From NCBI GenBank assembly GCA_012839085.1, contig DUNZ01000113.1, forward strand, positions 1-40,897: 40,897 bases of DNA. The letters run 5' to 3'. Shown in pieces: positions 26,951-34,881 of the stretch (position 1 is the stretch's first letter; the number at the start of each line of letters is the position of its first letter). This DNA is from Clostridiales bacterium. GTDB lineage: Bacteria; Bacillota; Clostridia; Lachnospirales; Lachnospiraceae. A program made the position numbers and the translations under genes. Under the pieces are notes generated by a model. The model searched no databases. It saw only the letters and a program-made list of their open reading frames with translations, and was not told where the DNA came from.

Positions 26951-27143
26951 AACCTTATTCCAATCTAATCCTGTGTATTTTATAATTAAACAATCCATCG
27001 TTTAACATGATTATCATTTCAGATTTCACTGATAATATACCCATTTATTATAACGACATTTGATGCTATTTATCAAGCTGTTTTTATATATATTGACATG
27101 TTGAATCAAGATGAAAATCTTAGTCTAATTTCATGATAAATTT

Positions 27144-27211
27144 GATTCTTTTTTCTTGATCAACTAGATTCTTTTTTCTTGATCAATTTATTTTTATTTG
27201 TTGATCAATTA
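27144..27211. repeat. 23-bp imperfect tandem repeat, about three copies
   Basis: Units of the type GATTCTTTTTTCTTGATCAA occur at 27144 and 27167, with a more diverged third unit to about 27211. Each contains the palindrome TTGATCAA. Confidence 0.75.
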
Positions 27212-27448
27212 GATTTTGTTTTCAGTGTGTTTATACATTTTTTCATTCTTCCACCAGATTATTGTATTTGTCGAACTTTTGTAAATATTTGTATAGCTTG
27301 TCATATTTTAGTTCACAATTGACACATTTTTGAACTAAATTGTTCACAAAAAGTCTTTAAACTATCCATATTTTAAACATATATTCTGTTTATAATATAA
27401 ATCAGAAAGTGATTATTTTCACTCTCCTCCTCCCTACATTATAAATTT

Positions 27449-27486
27449 AAAAGAGGTATCTTATCTTTTTGTAAGATACCTCTTTT
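27449..27486. terminator. Strong bidirectional terminator with no adjacent gene
   Basis: AAAAGAGGTATCTTA/TAAGATACCTCTTTT is a perfect 15-bp stem with an 8-base loop and T-runs both ways. On the minus strand it could end read-through from the CorC-like gene; on the plus strand no gene precedes it. Confidence 0.85.
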
Positions 27487-27779
27487 ATGTTGCCTATCTA
27501 TGAGTTTACAATGAGTTTTGGGCTATTTCTTAATTGCTTTTATTTATGGATGTTTTTTATTCATTGGGCTTTGACTCAATGAATTGTATATACTTGTTAA
27601 TTTTTTATTCAGTGGGATTGATTGATCTTGCATATTTTTAAATCGAATTTATAAAATAAACTTTATAATTTTATCACAAACTGGACACATTTTCTCACTA
27701 TACTATTTTTAGATAGTGATAACTCACTTTCTACTCCCACCCATGATACGCTTAATATATCTGTTAGGTGTAAGCGAAA

Positions 27780-28148
27780 GGGGCTGTCGCTTTAACGATT
27801 GTAAAATCATGAAGCGGCAGCTTCCTTTTTGCCTAAAAACAGTCTTTCTTTATTTATGCAAGTTTTAAGTTACAAGGTTCTCACTTTCTTTTAATGCGTA
27901 AAGTTTCTTCCTCAATTTCTTCACGTACTTCATTTTCACTGTATTTCCATAAACTATTTTCGTATCATACAGTTGCTCGCATTCAGCCATTAAATCCGCC
28001 ATTAGCTTTTCCAGATATTTCTCCTGGGTCATAAAGACTGTTAGACATTTCAGCTAGGATACGCTTTGAACATGGAGCAAAATGAATGATTCGAAATCTT
28101 GCAAAGGTTGCATGGTCAGGAGCACTGGCGTCAGTTAAATCCATTCCC
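27780..28148 (-). mobile_element. Relic of an IS1182-like insertion sequence
   Basis: The relic consists of decayed transposase coding sequence on the minus strand and a terminal hairpin. The left boundary has GGGGCTGTCGCTTTAACG, resembling IS1182-type ends; GCTGTCGCTT/AAGCGGCAGC pair and are followed by TTCCTTTTT on the plus strand. The right side is cut off abruptly about 5 bases from the stop of the CorC-like gene, so the other IS end is lost. Confidence 0.6.
27865..28144 (-). pseudogene. Truncated, frameshifted IS1182-family transposase
   Basis: In one frame the sequence reads SAPDHATFARFRIIHFAP followed by AEMSNSLYDPGEISGK, the N-terminal helical part of this transposase family. It then continues in another frame as EKYLEKLMADLMAECEQLY and KMKYVKKLRKKLYAL, normally found further along. 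The DDE catalytic core is missing altogether. The frame switch occurs at about 28011-28021, where the same bases encode both GEISGK and EKYLEK, suggesting an internal deletion at short matching sequences. Non-functional. Confidence 0.7.
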
Positions 28149-28153
28149 TACCT

Positions 28154-29500
28154 TTATTTTTCGTCTATTTCCGTAGCTTCCTCACTTTTCGTAGGCTCTA
28201 TTTTAGTAATTCGAACCTGTTCAATCATTTTATTTCGAGTTTCCAGTATGTCAAATCGATATTCTTCATAGTCTAAGGTTGCCCTCTCTCCATCCTGAGG
28301 AATTCGATCAAGTAATGCAATCAACAAGCCATTTAAGGTCTCAAAATCATCATGTTCGATTGCAATATCTAGCTCATCCTCTAAATCTTCTAAGCTTATG
28401 GAGCCCTTGACAACCACAGAAGATTCCTCCATGGAAAGTATCATTTTTTCTTCATTGTCATACTCATCTTGAATATTACCTACAATCTCCTCCAAGAAGT
28501 CTTCCATGGCCACAAGCCCGGCAGTTTGTCCATACTCATCGATTACAATTGCCATATGAATGTTTTTCTCTTGCATATCATGAAAGAGGATATTTATATT
28601 TTGCGTATCTGGAACAAAGTATGGCTCTCTAGCAATATCCTTTAATTGCTTATCCTTCGAGTCATCTGATATGTAGGCATTAATTACATCCTTAAGATGT
28701 AATATTCCAATAATATTATCTCGATTCTCTTCATATAGAGGATATCTTGAATAATTTTCGGATAACATAAAGCGTAATGCTTCTTCTATCTTCATTTCGG
28801 AATTTATTGCTATGATTTTCTTTTTCGGGGTCATAATATCCTGAGCTTCTTTTTCATCCAACTCAATGATATTTGAAATCATCTCGGCCTCGCCCGCATC
28901 AAATACTCCTCGCTCTTGACCTTCGTTCACCATATAGATTATTTCATCTTCAGTTACTTTTTCCTCTAAGTCTGAGGGTTTAATTCGAAATAGTAGAAGA
29001 AACATATACATTAATTTTTCTATAACCCAAGTAAATGGTTTTAAGATAGACCCTAAAAGGAGAACCAGACCAACCACACCATAGGATACTCGCTGGGCAT
29101 CCTTGATTGCCAGTTTCGATGGAATCACTGTACCAAATAAAGTACATACCAGCACCAGTAATATTGTAAATACAATCAAATACAAGGGGCGCACAATATT
29201 GATATTAAAACCACTATTTTTCACAATCGCTTCAATAGGATCAAGATAATAAGTAAAAAAGATTAAGCCGATTACTACCTGAATACCATTGATTAGTAGT
29301 TCCAGTCCCGTCATATAAGCCCCAGAACTCTCTAATATTTTGAGTAGGGTTATTGACCTTTTGTCGCCTGATTCAGCTTTTTTTCTAATCACATTTTCGT
29401 TTACATTACTTAAAGCAGCCTTTGCAGTTGAAATTATTGCATTAAATAATATCAGGGTCAAAATAATTACCACACCCGATATGGGATTGCCATCTTCCAT
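28154..29500 (-). CDS. CorC/HlyC-type CNNM-CBS membrane protein
   Basis: The 448-aa protein has a DUF21/CNNM membrane domain (about 1-190, several helices), two CBS motifs (IMTPKKKIIAINSEM and the part ending GLVAMEDFLEEIVG) and a C-terminal CorC_HlyC domain (VVKGSISLEDLEDEL, ALLDRIPQDG). Relatives such as MpfA, CorC and PaeA are implicated in Mg2+/Co2+ or polyamine export; old hemolysin names are not functional evidence. It follows mazF by 31 bases and is probably the last gene of the rex-to-corC run. The IS relic begins immediately after its stop. Confidence 0.9.
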   Translation of the reverse strand: MEDGNPISGVVIILTLILFNAIISTAKAALSNVNENVIRKKAESGDKRSITLLKILESSGAYMTGLELLINGIQVVIGLIFFTYYLDPIEAIVKNSGFNINIVRPLYLIVFTILLVLVCTLFGTVIPSKLAIKDAQRVSYGVVGLVLLLGSILKPFTWVIEKLMYMFLLLFRIKPSDLEEKVTEDEIIYMVNEGQERGVFDAGEAEMISNIIELDEKEAQDIMTPKKKIIAINSEMKIEEALRFMLSENYSRYPLYEENRDNIIGILHLKDVINAYISDDSKDKQLKDIAREPYFVPDTQNINILFHDMQEKNIHMAIVIDEYGQTAGLVAMEDFLEEIVGNIQDEYDNEEKMILSMEESSVVVKGSISLEDLEDELDIAIEHDDFETLNGLLIALLDRIPQDGERATLDYEEYRFDILETRNKMIEQVRITKIEPTKSEEATEIDEK

Positions 29501-29531
29501 TGTAAATAACTTCTCCTTCTTTTTTCTGTTT

Positions 29532-29897
29532 TTACCTAAAATATGTATCTAAAGAAAAACTAATGATAAGGGCTTTATCAACTTTCTTTAATACATCTCG
29601 ATCTAAATGACATACTTTTTCCTTTAATCTAGATTTGTCTATGGTTCGCACTTGTTCTAACAAGATGACAGAATCTTTGACAATACCATACTTATCAGCA
29701 TCCAGCTCCACATGGGTAGGAAGCTTGGCCTTATTCATTTTTGATGTAATGGCCGCACAGATCACCGTTGGACTATGCTTATTACCTGTATCATTCTGTA
29801 TGATTAGCACGGGTCTAACGCCACCTTGTTCAGACCCAACTACCGGTCTTAAATCTGCATAAAAGATATCGCCTCTTTTAATAACCACTTTACTCAC
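29532..29897 (-). CDS. mazF: MazF/NdoA-family mRNA interferase
   Basis: The 121-aa protein is the standard length and shows [46 protein letters not shown] and [13 protein letters not shown], matching Bacillus EndoA (NdoA). These toxins cut mRNA at short sequence motifs. It starts with GTG 29897, or GTG 29888 if GGAGT is the ribosome site. In Bacillus the order is alr, antitoxin ndoAI, ndoA. Here only 122 bases lie between alr and mazF, and no antitoxin ORF is found in them. An ACAATAG/CTATTGT hairpin in this gap could be a regulatory site. Confidence 0.93.
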   Translation of the reverse strand: MSKVVIKRGDIFYADLRPVVGSEQGGVRPVLIIQNDTGNKHSPTVICAAITSKMNKAKLPTHVELDADKYGIVKDSVILLEQVRTIDKSRLKEKVCHLDRDVLKKVDKALIISFSLDTYFR

Positions 29898-30019
29898 ACT
29901 CCAATTTTATGACAATAGTATGTTCGAGACGCATGCATCCTATTGTATGGCTTTAACCTTATTATTGCCATTTTCTTCGTGTGTATTCCATAAAGTGTTA
30001 CGCTTTTATTGGATTCAAG

Positions 30020-31180
30020 TTAATTTAAATAGCAGCGGGGAATTCTCTTTCCCACTGTACATACTAGTTCATAGGGAAAGGAGTGTGACCATTTAGCCAA
30101 TTCTTCCACAGAGATATAAGCATCCTGATCCCTTCCTAATAAAGTAACGGTATCACCTTGCCTTACATCATCGATATCTGTTACATCCACCATAAATTGA
30201 TCCATACAAATCCGACCTATAATCGGAGCATATTGTCCATGGATTATCACTTTGCCTGTATTAGATAAATTTCTTGAATAACCGTCTGCATATCCTACTG
30301 GTATGGTAGCTACCTTGGTTTTTCTTTTTGTCACATAGGTTGCGCCATAACTGATTCCTACGCCAGCTTCTACTTCCTTTACATATATAACATGGGTTTT
30401 TATTTCCAGTGCTGGTATTAACTTGATTCTGTTTTTTAATACCTCATTGGATGGATAGATGCCATAGGATATAATTCCGCATCTTACCATATCAAGATTC
30501 GCTTTGGGGATATCAATAATTCCTGCACTGTTGGAGATATGTTTGATAGGAAAATGTATATTTTCCTTTTCCGTTAATTGGACAAAATCATGATAACGTT
30601 TCCACTGATTTTCTGCATTGGTTTTTTCCATCTCATCTGCACAAGCAAAATGAGAAAATATACCTTCCATCTCAATTCCATCCAACTGCGAAATAACTTT
30701 TATTTCTTCTAGACTTTCTTTTGTATCCGAGAAGCCAATTCGACTCATTCCAGTATCTAATTTAATATGAATTTTAGCTTTTTTTCCTTGTCTTTTTGCT
30801 TCCTCAGATAGAGCCTCTGCCATCTCATATTGGAAAACTGTCTGGGATACGTCGTAAGCCACCACCAATTCATACTGCTCCTTTGGGGTATATCCCAGAA
30901 TCAAGATTGGTTTGGTTATTCCTGCTTCCCTAAGTTCGATTGCCTCTTCAATGATTGCTACACCATAGGCATCAATGCCTTGCCCATCAATTGCTCTAGC
31001 TACAGGAACCGCACCGTGTCCATAGGCGTCGGCTTTTATAATCATCATTAACTTGGTACCATTTTTGAGAAGAGATTTCACTTCTCTTATATTATGACAA
31101 ATTGCTTTTAAATCAACATTTGCCTGAACTCTATAATAATTTATTTTATTCTTAATCCCTAGAATTCGTTCCTCATTCAT
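30020..31180 (-). CDS. alr: Alanine racemase
   Basis: The start is placed at ATG 31180 (MNEERILG), giving about 386 aa; the 25 additional residues of the track entry are unlikely. The PLP lysine is in MIIKADAYGHGA, the second catalytic base in GISYGATYV, and GRICMDQFMVDVTD is conserved. It makes D-alanine for peptidoglycan. Position between nnrDE and mazF matches the conserved Firmicutes acpS-alr-mazF neighbourhood. Confidence 0.96.
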   Translation of the reverse strand: MNEERILGIKNKINYYRVQANVDLKAICHNIREVKSLLKNGTKLMMIIKADAYGHGAVPVARAIDGQGIDAYGVAIIEEAIELREAGITKPILILGYTPKEQYELVVAYDVSQTVFQYEMAEALSEEAKRQGKKAKIHIKLDTGMSRIGFSDTKESLEEIKVISQLDGIEMEGIFSHFACADEMEKTNAENQWKRYHDFVQLTEKENIHFPIKHISNSAGIIDIPKANLDMVRCGIISYGIYPSNEVLKNRIKLIPALEIKTHVIYVKEVEAGVGISYGATYVTKRKTKVATIPVGYADGYSRNLSNTGKVIIHGQYAPIIGRICMDQFMVDVTDIDDVRQGDTVTLLGRDQDAYISVEELAKWSHSFPYELVCTVGKRIPRCYLN

Positions 31181-31336
31181 ACCTATAACAAGCCTTTCAA
31201 GTAAAAAAATCCTCCCAGAATGTAAAAAGTATCTATTTAAAATATATGAGTTCAACTAGTCCTTTATAATAAATGAACCTCACACCACTAAAGTCCCGTC
31301 TTCCTACTTCCAGTCATAATATATCTATTTATTGAT

Positions 31337-32938
31337 CTAATTTAGATGCTGCTTACCCATCGGTTTATAATAATCAAAGACCCTATCCTCCATTAAATTC
31401 AAGGTTTCACCTCTGAAAACATCCCCCAAGGCATCTACGATATCCCCAGCCAACATAGAATAATTACTATGTTTGCTAGCTGCAATATCTCCTGCTAAAC
31501 CATGGATATAAACCCCGAGACAAGAGGCTTCAAAAGCTTCCATCCCTTGAGCATAAAGTCCAGCAATAATTCCCGTTAAAACATCACCACTTCCACCGGT
31601 GGCCATACCATTATTACCAGAAATATTAATGTAAAGCTTGCCTTGTCTACTTACAATGGTTCGAGCATCCTTCATTACATATATTAACTTATTATTATAA
31701 GAACATTCTCTTGCAGTGTCAATGATATTATTGGATATTTCTGATAATTCCCTTTTTAATAACCTAGATAATTCCATAGGATGAGGGGTTAAAATGGCAT
31801 GAGCTTTTAGCAGTTTGGATAGAAAATTTATTCTTTCTTGCCCCAGCAAAGCCTGACGATCCATTTTTTTAGCCAATAGATTCAATCCATCTGCATCAAT
31901 AATCACTGGTACCTTGGCCTCTATAAGGACAAAATCTAAAAGTTTTTCTGTAAAGGCTGTCTGACCAAGTCCAGGGCCAATAATAATCACCGATGCCCAG
32001 GACAAGTTCTCAGCTATCCTCTTCTCCCATTCATCATTGCTTTTACCATAAGCATCATAGGCTTCAAATAAGGCCTCTGATAGCGTTGACTGTAAAATTA
32101 GCCGATTGGAGGAAGAAGTGAGGACTTTCACTAAGCCAGCCCCGGTTCGATATGCTGCCTTTGCTGCTAAGTAAGCAGCTCCTGACATTCCTTCACTCCC
32201 TGCGATCACCAGTACCTTCCCATAGGATCCCTTATGACTATCCTTCTTACGAAGGGGAAGTAGACTTAAGTCTTCCAAACCATAATAAAAAGTATCTAGC
32301 TTAGCCTTTTGTTCCCCATTTATGGGAAAACCGATATCTACTACCTTAATCTCTCCGCAATACTCTGCTCCCGGCAATAAAAGCATACCAATTTTGGCAT
32401 ATCCAAAGGTAATGGTAACATTGGCTTTAACAGCAACATTCATAACTTGGCCATGATCTGCTGATATTCCGGAAGGGATATCAACGGAATAAATCCTTTG
32501 ATTGCCTTGATTCATATTCTTGATGACAGCTTCATAAACTCCTGTCACTGGTCTTGATAAGCCAACCCCAAAAATGGCATCGATAAGGATATCATAATCC
32601 CATATCTGATGACTTTCCACAAAGGGTATCCCAATATTTTTAGCAATGGTTAGCTGAAGCTTAGTCTCCTTGCTTGCCTTGCTTTCATCCCCTAGAAAAA
32701 GAATAGCAACATGATAGCCCTGTAAATACAGAATTCTACCTGCTGCAATTCCATCACCACCATTATTTCCAGGTCCACACACCGCTAATATTCGGTCTCT
32801 CTTATGTAAATCCTTCTTCATATGAGAAACCGTTTCATATGCTGCTCTTTCCATTAAAACCATAGAAGGGATTTTAATCTCTTCTATGGCATAGTCATCG
32901 ATCATTTTCATACTTTTTGAAGTAACTGCGTAATACAT
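31337..32938 (-). CDS. nnr: Bifunctional NAD(P)HX epimerase/dehydratase
   Basis: ATG 32938 follows GTGAGGTG with good spacing, giving about 533 aa. The N-terminal YjeF_N half (about 1-210) has VCGPGNNGGDGIAAGR and SVDIPSGISAD. The C-terminal carbohydrate-kinase-like dehydratase half has GKVLVIAGSEGMSGAAYLA, ILTPHPMELSRLL and GMATGGSGDVLTGIIAGL. Together they repair hydrated NAD(P)H. It starts 12 bases after acpS and is part of the rex-acpS-alr run. Confidence 0.96.
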   Translation of the reverse strand: MYYAVTSKSMKMIDDYAIEEIKIPSMVLMERAAYETVSHMKKDLHKRDRILAVCGPGNNGGDGIAAGRILYLQGYHVAILFLGDESKASKETKLQLTIAKNIGIPFVESHQIWDYDILIDAIFGVGLSRPVTGVYEAVIKNMNQGNQRIYSVDIPSGISADHGQVMNVAVKANVTITFGYAKIGMLLLPGAEYCGEIKVVDIGFPINGEQKAKLDTFYYGLEDLSLLPLRKKDSHKGSYGKVLVIAGSEGMSGAAYLAAKAAYRTGAGLVKVLTSSSNRLILQSTLSEALFEAYDAYGKSNDEWEKRIAENLSWASVIIIGPGLGQTAFTEKLLDFVLIEAKVPVIIDADGLNLLAKKMDRQALLGQERINFLSKLLKAHAILTPHPMELSRLLKRELSEISNNIIDTARECSYNNKLIYVMKDARTIVSRQGKLYINISGNNGMATGGSGDVLTGIIAGLYAQGMEAFEASCLGVYIHGLAGDIAASKHSNYSMLAGDIVDALGDVFRGETLNLMEDRVFDYYKPMGKQHLN

Positions 32939-32950
32939 ACGGCACCTCAC

Positions 32951-33313
32951 TTAGATTGATTCCCCTACTACAAATGCATTGGCATAATCTTTTGTATTGG
33001 ATATAGAAACATGAATTTTATTAATATTCTGAGATTTTGCCAACTCTTTAGCCCCTCCTTTTAAGTTTACATAAGGTTTTCCTAGGTCATCCCTAAGTAC
33101 CTCAATGTCAATGGGGGTAAAGGTTCGAAAACCAGTTCCGAACATTTTGGACACCGCTTCTTTTACAGCAAAATTATCTGCTGCTTTTCGAATATCTTCT
33201 TGAATAATAAGGATTTCCTTTTCTGTAAAATACCTTCGTAGAAATCCTTCTTTTTCACAAGCCTTAGTTACCCGGTCAACTTCAATTAAATCTACCCCAA
33301 TCCCGGTAACCAT
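32951..33313 (-). CDS. acpS: Holo-[acyl-carrier-protein] synthase
   Basis: ATG 33313 (MVTGIGVDLIEVDRV) with AAGGTGG upstream gives 120 aa, the usual AcpS size. GIGVDLIEVDRV carries the Mg2+-binding Asp, and AADNFAVKEAVSKMFGTGF has the Glu/Lys pair. It transfers 4'-phosphopantetheine from CoA to acyl carrier protein. The longer track frame overlaps the coiled-coil gene upstream and is unsupported. Confidence 0.95.
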   Translation of the reverse strand: MVTGIGVDLIEVDRVTKACEKEGFLRRYFTEKEILIIQEDIRKAADNFAVKEAVSKMFGTGFRTFTPIDIEVLRDDLGKPYVNLKGGAKELAKSQNINKIHVSISNTKDYANAFVVGESI

Positions 33314-33335
33314 CTTACCACCTTGTCCTTTCCTG

Positions 33336-33947
33336 TTAGTAATCCTCTTGTTCAGAATCAATCTTCTCCATAACCTGTGGACCAAGCAAATCATGCATAT
33401 AAGTATAAATCTTGGAATTCATAGTTTCCATATCTTGCTTGAAGACGATTTTTTCCTTCAGTTCATTTCTCATCTTCATAATCCAATCAGAAATCTCTTC
33501 AATTTGGACCTTGTTTTTATTCATACGATCATAAAAAATATGGAGACTCTCAATGAGAAGCTCTTCATTGGCCTCCTTTATCTGATATGGTAGATCTGCT
33601 AGCTCTTCCGAAGCATTTTTTATCTTATCATTCAATTCCGTAATAAATTGCTTGTTTCGTTCTAGCTTTCTTTCCCTGGCTTTTCCAAGGTGATCCGAAC
33701 GAATCTCCATATTTTCAACGATTTCATTGATCAACTTGTTTTTTAGCTTTTTCATATCTTTGATATCGTGAACCAGTTTTCCTTGCTGCTTTAATAGCTG
33801 ATTCACTTTAACTTCTAGTGCCTTGATTTCTGCAGTCTTATCTTTTTCTGTAAATATCTCATGCCATCGAGAATCTAGTGTAAGAATGGGGATTTTCCTG
33901 TTCTTGACCAACTGAGCATAGTTTGATTTTTTACTTTTCCTTCCCAT
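33336..33947 (-). CDS. Coiled-coil protein of unknown function between rex and acpS
   Basis: The protein is about 203 aa from ATG 33947 (MGRKSKKSNYAQLVKN), with AAAGG upstream. After a basic N-terminus comes a short motif ILTLDSRWHEIF and then long heptad-rich helices (about residues 40-150) with KLVHDIKDMKKLKNKL, and an acidic C-terminus. No membrane segment or signal peptide. I cannot name the family with certainty. It is tightly packed, 31 bases after rex and 22 bases before acpS, so it is co-transcribed. A structural or envelope-related role is possible but not shown. Confidence 0.8.
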   Translation of the reverse strand: MGRKSKKSNYAQLVKNRKIPILTLDSRWHEIFTEKDKTAEIKALEVKVNQLLKQQGKLVHDIKDMKKLKNKLINEIVENMEIRSDHLGKARERKLERNKQFITELNDKIKNASEELADLPYQIKEANEELLIESLHIFYDRMNKNKVQIEEISDWIMKMRNELKEKIVFKQDMETMNSKIYTYMHDLLGPQVMEKIDSEQEDY

Positions 33948-33978
33948 AAAATACCGGCCTTTCATAGAACCAATAACA

Positions 33979-34629
33979 TTACCCCTCTTTTTTCTTAAGA
34001 TTCTCTTTTACTGATAATCGATAAGAAAGTTTCATAAGACTTTCCGCCAGATGAACATTTTCTACAGTAACATCACTGGGCAAATGTAAGTCTGTTGGGG
34101 CAAAGTTCCATATTCCTTTGATCCCCCAAGATACCAAATCTGCAGCCAATAAAGGAGCACTAGTTTTGGGAACCGTAAGGGCTGCGATGTCAATATCGTT
34201 ATCTTTTATATATTCCTCCATTTGTTCTAGGGGCTGTACTTCTATATCACGTATTTTCGTTCCAATAATCTTAGGATCTATATCAAAGATAGCAACAATC
34301 TGGAATCCACGTCTGGCAAAATCTGTATAGTTTGCCAGGGCTTGTCCCAGGTTACCTGCTCCAATTATTATCACTTTATATTTCCGATCCAGTCCTAATA
34401 TCTTACCTATTTCAGAATGGAGATACTCCACATTATAGCCATATCCCTGTTGACCAAATCCCCCGAAATTATTTAAATCCTGTCTAATCTGTGATGCGGT
34501 AACCTTCATCTTTTCGCTTAATTCTTTAGATGAGATTCTTACAACGTCCTTCTCCAATAAATCGCCTAGATATCTGTAGTATCTTGGTAATCGATTTATA
34601 ACGGCTTTGGAAATTTCTTTCTTACTCAA
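33979..34629 (-). CDS. rex: Redox-sensing transcriptional repressor Rex
   Basis: The 216-aa protein starts at TTG 34629 with GGGGGA upstream. It has an N-terminal winged helix (RLPRYYRYL, ASQIRQDLNNFGGFGQQGYGY) and a Rossmann domain with IIGAGNLGQALANY at about residues 89-101, where NADH/NAD binds. Rex represses fermentation and NADH-oxidising genes until the NADH/NAD ratio rises. It heads the probable run rex, coiled-coil, acpS, nnrDE, alr, mazF, corC. Confidence 0.96.
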   Translation of the reverse strand: MSKKEISKAVINRLPRYYRYLGDLLEKDVVRISSKELSEKMKVTASQIRQDLNNFGGFGQQGYGYNVEYLHSEIGKILGLDRKYKVIIIGAGNLGQALANYTDFARRGFQIVAIFDIDPKIIGTKIRDIEVQPLEQMEEYIKDNDIDIAALTVPKTSAPLLAADLVSWGIKGIWNFAPTDLHLPSDVTVENVHLAESLMKLSYRLSVKENLKKKEG

Positions 34630-34671
34630 TGGTTATCCCCCTTCATAAAATTATAGTTTAATTATATGCAA

Positions 34672-34689
34672 TTGTTAATAATAAGTCAA
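34672..34689 (-). promoter_or_regulatory. Possible degenerate Rex operator upstream of rex
   Basis: TTGTTAATAATAAGTCAA has one perfect half of the clostridial Rex consensus TTGTTAA-N4-TTAACAA; the second half matches only at its CAA end. Its location about 43 bases before rex would suit autoregulation, but the match is weak. Confidence 0.25.
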
Positions 34690-34881
34690 TCTAACTTTCC
34701 TTTACTTGTCCATACTCATATGCTAAAATATATCATTAGTGAAAACTTTTAAACTATACTTATAAGTTATCAAAATATTATTATAAATCAGTATGAAAAC
34801 CCTAACAATACAGGATTTGAATAAAGACAAATTAAGCCACATTTAGTATTATTTAATCATATCAAATAAAGGATGATTTAT

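Larger units (their letters stand above)
27001..28153. other. Gene-poor region with repeats, terminator and IS relic
   Basis: More than 1.1 kb separates the phosphatase and the CorC-like gene. From left to right it holds 23-bp imperfect repeats (27144-27211), a TTTAGTTCA/TGAACTAAA hairpin (27307-27339), a TATAAT at 27391 without a good -35, a strong bidirectional terminator (27449-27486), a CACTAT/ATAGTG hairpin near 27700, and an IS relic from about 27780. I see no intact gene. Confidence 0.6.

Noticed and set aside
27307-27349. Rex operators (TTCACAA half-sites)
   Set aside because: The partner half-sites at the required 4-base spacing do not match, and no gene lies downstream.
29898-30019. 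Hidden antitoxin gene between alr and mazF
   Set aside because: All frames are short and interrupted; the longest ATG frame on the minus strand ends after about ten codons.
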